DNA of 64,000 bases, from contig NQMI01000092.1 in the NCBI GenBank assembly GCA_002270565.1, positions 62,001 to 126,000 of the forward strand, read 5' to 3'. Positions 11,564 through 19,879 of this stretch are shown here, piece by piece. Origin of the DNA: Stenocarpella maydis. Taxonomy: Eukaryota; Ascomycota; Sordariomycetes; Diaporthales; Diaporthaceae. The notes below the pieces were generated by a model, which saw nothing but the letters and a program-made list of their open reading frames with translations, did not search any database and was not told the origin of the DNA. The first letter of the stretch is position 1. Each line of letters starts with the position of its first letter. The position numbers and the translations under genes are program-made.

Positions 11564-12385
11564 ATGAAGCTCTCCGTCATCCTGTCATTGGCGGCCACAC
11601 TCGCGGCTGCCGCGCCTACAATCCCCGGGTTCGATCCGGAGAGCATCAAGAAGACCCTTGAATCCCCGGAGGCTCCGGACAAGCGCGCAGTCACGCCTCC
11701 AATCCAGGGGTTCCACAAGCGCTACGATGACGACGATGGTATCGATCCAAACTTCCCATCGCAGGGCAATTCCCAGGAGGCTCTGGACAAGCGCCATAAT
11801 GATGACGACGACGAGGATGACGATGGTATTGATCCCAACTTCCCATCTCAGGGGAACTCCCAGGAGGCTCTGGACAAGCGCCATAATGATGATGACGACG
11901 AGGATGATGATGGCATCGATCCAAACTTCCCATCGCAGGGCAATTCCCAGGAGGCTCTGGACAAGCGCCATGACGACGAGGATGACGATGGCATTGATCC
12001 CAACTTCCCATCTCAGGGGAACTCCCAGGAGGCTCTGGACAAGCGCCATGACGACGAGGATGACGATGGCATTGATCCCAACTTCCCATCGCAGGGGAAC
12101 TCCCAAGAGGCTCTGGACAAGCGCCATGACGACGAGGATGACGAGGATGACGATGGTATTGATCCCAACTTCCCATCGCAGGGGAACTCCCAAGAGGCTC
12201 TGGACAAGCGCCATAATGATGATGACGACGAGGATGATGATGGCATCGATCCCAACTTCCCATCGCAGGGGAACTCCCAAGAGGCTCTGGACAAGCGCGC
12301 CCCCGCGGTCAAGGGGTTTGACCCGGAGGAGATCAGGAAGAACCTCGGCCCTGCGCCGGCGGACAAGCGCGCTCCCCAACTCTAA
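11564..12385 (+). CDS. Secreted Kex2-processed repeat protein (KEP/RiPP-like precursor)
   Basis: A single exon encodes 273 residues. Residues 1-17 form a classic signal peptide (MKLS, a leucine/alanine core, then AAAA before P18). The rest is divided by ten Lys-Arg sites (ending at residues 41, 53, 77, 106, 135, 161, 187, 216, 245 and 269), ideal for the Golgi protease Kex2. Seven cassettes (54-245) share the invariant 19-residue tail GIDPNFPSQGNSQEALDKR. Each is preceded by an Asp/Glu tract of varying length (Y- or H-started, 5-10 residues). Flanking cassettes 1 and 10 resemble each other (GFDPE.I.K.L...DKRA). There are no cysteines. After Kex2 and carboxypeptidase trimming it would release several near-identical strongly acidic peptides of about 22-27 residues. 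The architecture matches fungal KEP proteins, a class that includes dikaritin precursors and pheromones. The core lacks their Tyr-rich or Trp-containing signatures, so the product is unknown. Confidence 0.88.
   Translation: MKLSVILSLAATLAAAAPTIPGFDPESIKKTLESPEAPDKRAVTPPIQGFHKRYDDDDGIDPNFPSQGNSQEALDKRHNDDDDEDDDGIDPNFPSQGNSQEALDKRHNDDDDEDDDGIDPNFPSQGNSQEALDKRHDDEDDDGIDPNFPSQGNSQEALDKRHDDEDDDGIDPNFPSQGNSQEALDKRHDDEDDEDDDGIDPNFPSQGNSQEALDKRHNDDDDEDDDGIDPNFPSQGNSQEALDKRAPAVKGFDPEEIRKNLGPAPADKRAPQL
11723..12298 (+). repeat. In-frame coding tandem repeat, seven units of 72-87 bp
   Basis: Unit lengths in codons are 24, 29, 29, 26, 26, 29 and 29. The 57-bp part encoding the invariant tail is nearly identical between units. 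Copy-number and length variation is confined to GAT/GAC/GAG codons in the acidic tract. Neighbouring units share silent variants (for example TCTCAGGGGAACTCC versus TCGCAGGGCAATTCC). This suggests recent unequal exchange or gene conversion that keeps the protein sequence constant. Confidence 0.95.
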
Positions 12386-13554
12386 TTGAGGAATAGAAGA
12401 AAGAAGCCTGTGTCCGGCAGAGACGGACAAGCGCGAGGAACCCTCACGTCAAGGTGTCCTGGAGGACTAGGAGGCGCGCAGAGAAGGTGTGCGGGCAGGA
12501 GGGTTTGAGATAGAAGATAGCCTCGCTTCCTTCTTAATACATGGATACTTGCGCTGGTAGCAGTTGCATGCTGATTAACTAGTTTAAGTGTTTACTGAGA
12601 GTACTATATGGAGAAGGAATTAACAGGATGGTGTTATAGCACTTTTATCTTAGAGATTATTAGGTAGTTACTAGAACTAATCAACAATTAGTTTATAGTA
12701 AATTTATCACATATTACTAGGTGAGCGTGCATGTGCGTAAGGGCCCCCACTGGTTGCTTAGTCGTCAGTGTAAGACTTAGGCTGCAGGCATAGCTATAGT
12801 TATTACCTAGGTATATAATTTTGACTGGTATCATCACCCCTCTCCACACTAGCACCAGCCGTGGCCCAGGTTTTGCCATTATTTGGCCGTGCGCCTTCTC
12901 GGGCTATCTACCTAGGTATCTGTCCAGCCCCACCTGAACATGACATGCCAAGCTGTGCCGGAGTAGTAGTAAGTAGGTAAGATAAGGTGCAAACCTGAGG
13001 TGTTGGGGGGGGGGTGGTAGGACGGATTCCACGGAGGCCTGTGTCTCTTGCAGCAGCGATTTTGGGGGTCCCGCGCAGGAACGTTGAAATACAGCAGGTA
13101 GGTCGAGCTGGATTTCGTCCGGGTGAAAAAATGGAGGGCCAGGTTTCTAGGCGAGCATGCATGTCTTGCTGATGAGACTCGGAGACTCAGCGCTACGTAT
13201 GACTCTTGTATTTGAATGTATTGTTATCAGTATTAATATTCTTTAAATATCTAACACTGGGTCTTTGGTGCTGCACCTTTGACCTCTGGTGTGACAGGAC
13301 CGGGCTGCCTGGCCTTGCGGAGCCGATCGTCACAGCCTGGCAGCCGGGAGAATTCTCAGAATGGGACCGACAGGCTGTAACTACACGGATATTAGATGAT
13401 GGTCTGGCTGAGACTTGACCGACCGTGGCCATTATTGTCGTTGCAGCTCGGGAGAGGAAGTCGAGGAATAATTACAAAGTAGTCGGTCCTATTTTTACAC
13501 AGTGACCTTGCCGATTATTGCCCATCATAACCACCGCATCACCAAACTACCTAC
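12386..13554. other. 3' flank and intergenic region
   Basis: The first 100 bp hold an out-of-frame DKR-encoding remnant of the repeat precursor (12417-12470; see findings). Beyond that there is a G-run near 13005-13015 and short frames of no recognisable family. No gene supported. Confidence 0.4.
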
Positions 13555-14022
13555 TCATTCGACTTGTGGCTCAGAAACCCCCCGAGACCAAACCGCCAAA
13601 AGCCGGAGCACAAATTTCCGAAACAATATCCCCGCCGTTACGTTGTCCACGGAAGTAGGGGGGAGGGGATGGGTGTGAAGAAGATAGAGGGGGCAAGGAC
13701 GGACCAGGTCCCGCGTGCCAATAACTATGGCGTGGCGGCTGACGGCCCCATGGATGATGGTATCGTGGACATGTTGCTGCTCCTGCTGCGTTGCGGCGGC
13801 GGCAGCGGCACGGAAGCCTCGGGCCTCGGGAAGAGGCACATCGACTTGGCTGTTGTGGTTGTTGTTGTTGCTGCTGCTGTATATGATCCTTGTCGCGGCG
13901 ACTTGCATGGCAGTCTGGTCGTTGTTGAGGAAGTCGGGCTCTTGGCCCCTCCGTGACGACCCAAGTAGGTGCACTGAGGACTCTCGCTCTGGACCCGGAG
14001 CCTCGTCTGCTGATCCGGCCAT
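13555..14022 (-). CDS. Possible hypothetical low-complexity protein (uncertain gene)
   Basis: A 155-residue frame starts with an ATG at 14022. It has Ser/Asn, Ala and Gln runs (SSSNNNNHNS, AAAAAATQQEQQ) that come from CTG/GTT trinucleotide microsatellites at about 13855-13885. No domain is recognisable. A frame of similar length runs on the opposite strand, so this may be chance in low-complexity DNA. If real, the last third may be an intron. Confidence 0.22.
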   Translation of the reverse strand: MAGSADEAPGPERESSVHLLGSSRRGQEPDFLNNDQTAMQVAATRIIYSSSNNNNHNSQVDVPLPEARGFRAAAAAATQQEQQHVHDTIIHGAVSRHAIVIGTRDLVRPCPLYLLHTHPLPPTSVDNVTAGILFRKFVLRLLAVWSRGVSEPQVE

Positions 14023-14199
14023 GAAACACAGCCCTGAACATGGTTAGGCATCGTGTGGCGGCGTGACACGTACACGGCGGCAAAGTACCGCTATGAGATT
14101 CTCGACGAGCAGTTCAGCCGCCAGTGCGAGAGGGCAAGAAGTCTGTAAACAGTGCGCAACGCGTGACAGACGTTGCTACACAAAAACTCGTGATATAGT

Positions 14200-16204
14200 C
14201 TAGCGGTATTCCCCACCACAGTCCCCCACATTCTCAAATATTTCTCGCCGCCTACTCTTTTCTAGCACCTTCTCAAGTGCTTCCCGGTCGCTCTTGTCCA
14301 GCGACCAGCCGAGGCTAGCTATGTTATCTTCGGTATGCTCGCTGATCCCCATCCTGGACCCGACGATGACGGCACCAACGTAGGGAAAATCCAGTACCCA
14401 TCTCGTAGCCACATTAGAGACGCTGACCTTATGCTTCAAGCCGATCTCCTTAAGTGTGCTGAGTAGTTCTTGGAACAAGGCCCAGCCACCCCACGATCGG
14501 ATCATGCTATGATACTATTTTCGATGGTTAGAGCAACTCTCATTCTTGGCCAGTGTGCAATGTGCGTAATTCTAGACTAACCTTTCGCTGGCTGGGTGTT
14601 ATCGACTCTTCATATAGGTCGGGTTCAGTCTTACCAAGCCATTTATCCGCCAGGAAGCCACCGCACTACAACGGGGAGATCATTAGCCCTTTTTTTTTTT
14701 TTTTTTTTTTTTTGGTCAATACTTTGGCCTGGAGCTAGAAATCGCACTTACCAAGGTACCGTATGTCAATAACTTCACGTCATTCTTCTGACATAATTCA
14801 CCCATCTGAACGGTTGGTCTGCTATCGATCAGAGAGAACTGTTGTCTCGTGTTAGCCGCTCGCCGATCAGCTAAAGGAAACGACTGGGGACAGCAGACTT
14901 GGACTTGGTTTGAGTGAATCTTGATCTCGTTCTTGAGCACCTCCTCCATGTGCTTGGTGTCGAAATTGCAGAGTCCCACAGCCTCGACGCGTTCGTCTTC
15001 AGCAATGAACCGCAAGGCATCAAGATACTGAGCATCCTCGTACTAATTTGTGGGATACCACATGCTAGATCAGTACCGCTTCCAGCTATAGAGAAACCAT
15101 GTGTGCGATGGCGTAGAGGAGAGACATACGAATTGCCAGTGAAACTGCAGAAGATCTACCCGCTGGACCTGTAGCCTCTCACACCTCTCAGCTACGCTGG
15201 CTCGGATGGCTTCACGCGTGACCTTCAATGGGTGGAAGACGCAGTATTTCGTGGCGGCGAAAAGCGACTCTTTATGTGGGTATGCTGAGCGAAAGCGGCC
15301 CTGGACGGAGAGGGTAAGCGGGATCCTTGGATCAATGCTGCTGCAACTGATAATCAGCACTTACGAATATAATCTCGGCATCGCCATAGTGATCAGCCAT
15401 GTCGAAGGCAGTAAAACCGCCTCGTACATGCCTCAGGAACTGGGACAAGACCTTGGAGGTTGGGGCCGAGCCCCAGGCGGGACTCGACAGCTGCCACAGC
15501 CCCGAGAAGACTCGAGGTAGCTCCCGGCCGTTCAGAACAAAAGTCTCGGGCGGGCTGGGGGGTGCGAGCCCGGCTTCGTCTACCTCGATTATCTGAGCAG
15601 GCCCCGTCTCAGCAGTCACCCCAAGCAGGCTCGAGGTGGCGGCGAGAGCTCGACCGTACGGGTACTCTGTCGACGGCTGTGCATCCGACTGCTGGCCACG
15701 AGCCAGGACCTGGTGCAGATTGCGGACCAGGGTGAGCTCCTCGCCCGTGAGACTCCGTGTCCCCGCGGGCACCATGAGGGACTTCTGCACGGCCGTGACG
15801 GCCTGGACGATGTCCCCGTCGATGGATGCCAGAGCAGCCGCCGCCCACGATCTCTCGTCGCCCGAGCCCCTCAGCGAGATCTCGAGGGCTTTCTCTGCGA
15901 GGCCTTGGGTGAGAGGCAGTGCCTCGTAGCACAGGCCACAGCCCACCATGCAGCGGATAGTGCGCTGGGTAGATTCCAGCCACTGCGCATCCGCCAGTGA
16001 GAGCGCTCGCGCGGTTGTTGGAAGGGCTACCTCCCGGATGTACTTCCGAGTTTCCGCCTCGAAGGTTGCTGCGAGCTTCGGATGAGCGGCCAGGAGGGAT
16101 CGCACAACGCCCCTCAGCCCATCTATTGGCATGTTCTTGATAATAGTATCCGTCATCATGTTCACATGGGCGGCTGTTACCGGTGGGGGGGCAGGGTCCG
16201 CCAT
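14200..16204 (-). CDS. Aldo/keto reductase with N-terminal extra domain, 6 exons
   Basis: Exons (minus) are 16204-15365, 15300-15130, 15042-14899, 14838-14752, 14665-14582 and 14514-14200. All are phase 0: 1641 nt, 546 residues. Residues about 1-190 form a helical, alanine-rich domain of unknown function (IDGLRGVVRSLL, IRCMVGCGLCYEALPLTQ, IDGDIVQAVTAVQKSL) that precedes this reductase type in many moulds. The reductase barrel starts near LPRVFSGLWQLSS. Its tetrad is present: Asp268 and Tyr273 (FDMADHYGDAE), Lys298 (AATKYCVF) and His334 (LLQFHW). Later motifs are VGLCNFDT, NQVQFSLIDSRP, CGGFLADKWLG and VGAVIVGSRMG. The start is the ATG at 16204 in a good context; an upstream in-frame extension to 16255 has no ATG. 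Intron 4 holds a run of 24 T. It is divergent from the Zn2Cys6 regulator, with a MITE between them, so regulation by that factor is plausible. Confidence 0.9.
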
Positions 16205-16292
16205 CTTGGTTCGTGGTGTATCCAGCTGTGGATGGGCTTCGGGTTTCAGTTTCAAAGAACGAAAAACACAGTGTATCCTCGTCGTGTTAAAG

Positions 16293-16655
16293 AATTAAGC
16301 GTGCAGCACACCCAGTTGCCTTATACCGCTAGCTCCTTAACCCCGCACCTAGGCCCCACCACACCCTTAGCTAGGTGCGTGGAAAGTCCCCTAGGTGTGT
16401 GAAAGGCCTACCCTAACCCTCTAGGCCTAGGCCCCTGGGCACGTGCACTCAGGAAGACCCTCTACACTCTATATGCCTAGAGGAAGGATTTTTAAAGGGG
16501 CACACAAAGGGGCATATAAAAGGCCTTCCTCTAGGTGCCTAGGTATATGGAAGGCAGGCAGAAGGGCGCTATTTGAATGGGCTATTTAGAGGGGCGCCTT
16601 TTGGAGGCTGGAGGGTGGGGGAGGTACAAGCATTTATAGTGCTGCACGCTTAATT
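16293..16655. mobile_element. 363-bp MITE with 17-bp perfect terminal inverted repeats
   Basis: AATTAAGCGTGCAGCAC at 16293-16309 is exactly inverted at 16639-16655. TTAA sits at the outer part of each end (16295-16298 and 16650-16653), so a piggyBac-like TTAA target duplication with an 11-bp inverted repeat GCGTGCAGCAC is possible. The inside is non-coding and rich in CCTAGG-centred palindromes. It shows no sign of RIP, unlike the large AT blocks. It sits in the shared promoter between the reductase (-) and the regulator (+). Confidence 0.75.
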
Positions 16656-16919
16656 TCTTGTACTGGGCGCGCCCACGGGAAGAGCTGGGTGCATGTACGA
16701 TGACTGTACGATGACCGCAGGCCTGAGGGGAGGGCGCTAGGGGACCGGTTGGTAATCTCCGGCAACGGCTGATATACAACGTTCCCCGCAAACGTGGTTA
16801 AACCAAGCCACCATGGATGGCCCTCCATCACCATCGAGCAAAGTGAGGTCGCCGTGATGGCATGGGCTCTTTTGGCACCGAAAGGACAGCCTCGGTCTGT
16901 TGCAAGCTATGGAGGCACG

Positions 16920-19082
16920 ATGATGGACGACGTTGCTGGCCCAGTCCGTTCTAAGACCAGGTACGCCAGCGGGCCGAGATATTGGGTTCTGATGACTCTC
17001 TGGCTTGACTGACTTTTCTCGTGAACCACCATCGCAGCACAGGCAACGCCTGCCTGGCATGCAGGAAAGTAAAGATGAAGTGCCGTCTTGGCGATACTGC
17101 ATCCACGTGCGAAAGGTGCCGCCGCAAGTCGATTTCATGTGTTTTCCAGCAACACCGGCGCGGCAGGAAGCTGGGCACAAGAATTGCCAGGCCAGGATAT
17201 CGAGCTATAGAGAAAAACACCATTGGGACAGAGCTGATTGAAGCAAAAGCCGGACTAAGAACGCAAAGGGTAGATGAGTCCCGTGATTGGCAGCCCCCTG
17301 GTCTACTGAGTCAAGCCGCCACCCATGGGAAGTTCTCTCTCCAGAACATCTTGGAATCGGGACCTACCATGCCCCCGTCGCAAGCGGTGGCGGTTGCTGC
17401 TTACGATCCCATCGGAGTGGGCCTCGTGAACCTGCACGTCGCAGAGTCCCTATTCGACAAGTGAGTCACGAAGATGTCCCGGTGATGCCACCAGCGGAGC
17501 TGATAGCCTGTTCTCATAGATTCATGGTCTCCCTAAATCCGTATATCAGTCAGTTCGACCCACGACTGCATACCTTCGAATACGTCCGTCGGAAGTGCCC
17601 GTTCCTGCTCACCTCAATGTTGGCTGCAGCAGCCAAAGCCATCCATCCGGAGCTGCACCCCAAGCTCCGCGAGCACGTCGAGGAGCTCTTCTGCCAGAGC
17701 TTCCGGGGCGGGACCAAATCAACAGAGGTGGCCCAGGCTATATTAATCATGACTTACTGGAAGGAGCCAAACGATAGCCGCGCCTGGGTCTCACTGGGCT
17801 ATGTAATCCGTATGGGCATGGATCTAGGCTGGCACCGCCTGAAGCCTTACGCGCCTGTCCAGGACCATGTCATGAATCACGAACGGAAGCACGAGTTAAG
17901 AAACATTCAGCGGCTGTGGCTTATCCTATTCGTCTATGACAGGAGGTGCGTATCCGAGACAGCTTGGAAGCTGGAGACCGTTCTTGGACGCTAACATGCG
18001 GGAAGCATGAGCTTGCAGACCGGCAGGCCCTGGATGATTGAGCGGACTGCATTCATCGACTCCATCGAACCTTGGTGCAAAGACTCCATGGCGACGGCCA
18101 GCGACAATCTTCTCGGCGCCCTGGTGACATTGCGCCTGCTGAGCTCCGAGGCCTTCCTATTACTGAGCCCCAAGTCATCCCAAGGAGGTCAGCGGCTGCA
18201 CGGGATTGAGTCGTTACTCTCCTTGATGAGGATGCGCATCGACGAGTGGGAAACCAGATGGATAGGGTCTGTCACGGAAGGTGAGTCGTATTCACTCTAA
18301 TGTGCTTGCCAACAAGGGACTGATGAGAGGAGGTCAAGGGGGTTGCCAGTCATTCCTCGTGCGCCTTTACGGCATGCACTTGCGCCTCCAGCTCTTCTCG
18401 TTGCCGCTCCAGGAGGCCTTTTCAAGCCCAGAGCCAGACACCCCGCCTCATCTCGAGATATTTTGGGACAGCTATTCGAATGCTATGGAGATGTTTCAGA
18501 TCATCCGGGATTCCACAAGCTGGCTCTACTTTGCCCAGGACTCGATCCACGTCATGACTGCCTACAGTGCGGCCTTTCTGATGAGAGTAAGCCGAACAAG
18601 GAGCTCAAGATGGAGCTGGATATTGATCTACCATTTGACAGTTCCTCTTATCAGCACCTGAGTGTATCACCATCCGCATCGAACCCCAGGTCTCTGATAC
18701 CATCAGGCTAGCGGCACGCCTATTCTCCAACCTCTCCTCGCCGCCAGGCTCAAGCTGTTGGCTACAGGCACGTTTCCTCGAAAAGGTACTGACGAACTAT
18801 GAACATCGGAGCCGTGAAGGAGGACAGGATAGTTCCCACACAGTGAGCGCAGACGACTCTGGTGCCTCTGATTCGTTGTTCAGATCCGAGGGTCAGAGCT
18901 CAAATGCCACCACCGACAGCCGGGGCCAGTCCCCATCCAATACCCAAGTCGATACTACTCGTGAAGGTGCAGCACCGGAGGAAGATCAATTGCACTTTGC
19001 GTTCTCGACGGACGAGGGCCAGTGGACGGATATGTTCACCAGCGCGGGGTTCAATATCCAAGATGGCGTCTTCTTCGCATGA
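16920..19082 (+). CDS. Zn2Cys6 fungal transcription factor, 6 exons
   Basis: Exons are 16920-16960, 17038-17460, 17520-17945, 18006-18280, 18339-18586 and 18663-19082. They give 1833 nt and 610 residues. The DNA-binding zinc cluster is at Cys19, 22, 29, 38, 41 and 48 (C-x2-C-x6-C-x8-C-x2-C-x6-C), followed by a basic linker (HRRGRKLGTRIARPGYR). The middle region (AESLFDKFMVSLNPYISQFDPRLHTFEYVR, LGYVIRMGMDLGWHRL) is the fungal transcription-factor regulatory domain. The C-terminus is acidic and Ser/Thr-rich. An alternative in-frame ATG lies at 16857. The last acceptor (AG at 18661-18662) was chosen to keep the EPQVSDTIRLAARLF motif; nearby acceptors would change a few residues. Being flanked by a reductase and a permease, it is a natural candidate for a local pathway regulator. 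Confidence 0.85.
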
Positions 19083-19091
19083 TGCCCTGGA

Positions 19092-19495
19092 TCAGTTGCT
19101 CAGGGGGACCACAGTTGTTTCCGCGTGGCCGAATGTACGGATACCCTCGCGGGTGATTTTGAGCTGGGAGGGGCAGTTGGGGTCTGGGCACGCAACCAGA
19201 GCGTCGGTAGTAATCCAGTCATTCTTTGACGTGACTCGTTGCTTGGCAGGCAGAAGCGGGAGCACTGATGCTGTTTAACACCAGAGGCTAGCCGTCAGTC
19301 GTGGATCGAGAAGAGTGACAATTGAGGGCCGAACGTACACAGGCTGTATATGCTGATTCCCTGACCCGGGGGCAGTTCTAACATCTCCCCTTTCAGCGTG
19401 AAGTAATCGCCGGCCTTGGCTCCACACAGGATCCTCTTCCCAGGGGGGCAGACAACCTCAACCCGGAGGTCGTAAAGCTCGAATTTGTCGTCCAT
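19092..19495 (-). CDS. TIGR04076-type small protein, 2 exons
   Basis: Exons (minus) are 19495-19339 and 19270-19092: 336 nt and 111 residues, the full family length. The sequence is MDDKFELYDLRVEVV, then a CPPGKRILCGAKAGDYF motif, LPPGQGISIYSL, an exon junction, SVLPLLPAKQRV, DWITTDALVACPDPNC and a C-terminal ETTVVPLSN. Spaced cysteines (VVCP, ILCG, VACPDPNC) suggest a small metal- or redox-related fold, but no function is established. An ATG at 19519 would add eight residues. It is convergent with the regulator: the stop codons are only 9 bp apart, so the 3' ends must overlap. Exon 2 is found only by splicing (donor GTACGT). Confidence 0.85.
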
Positions 19496-19879
19496 GGCCG
19501 GATCTGTCCCAGATGGCATCGCCAACTATCTACCCGGCCTGGCTCAGTAACAATGAGAAAGATATCTGCAACTCTTGTAAGAATTGGAATTCCTATAACG
19601 CCTCCCTCTCTTGTGGGTGGGGCCAGAGTCTCCGCACACCGGTGTTTAACCCCAGTCACCGGCATTTTTAGCCCCAAACACCGGCTGATAACATCCTTTG
19701 GACCATGGGGTTCTTATCAGTAAGTCCAGCCTTGCGCACTGAGCACTGCTGCTCCAGTCAGTTATTAGCGATATGGTCTGCAGTTTTATTATTTCCCTAC
19801 CGTTCTGACTTTTAGATTTATATCATAGTCGCCGCTCTCATCCTCCGCCAATACCCAGCAAGAGCAACCAGCCCCAGAG

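Noticed and set aside
11564..12298. CRISPR-like array at the tandem repeats
   Set aside because: The units are contiguous, in frame and without unique spacers. The organism is a fungus and the repeat encodes a protein.
11564..12385. Standard dikaritin (ustiloxin/phomopsin-type) precursor
   Set aside because: No Tyr-containing short core between Lys-Arg sites, and no DUF3328/UstYa, tyrosinase or methyltransferase gene seen nearby. Kept as a KEP protein of unknown product.
13571..14083. 170-codon minus frame and 130-codon plus frame in the microsatellite region
   Set aside because: Arg/Ser/Pro- and Val-rich products of trinucleotide repeats; only the ATG-started frame 13555-14022 was kept, at low confidence.
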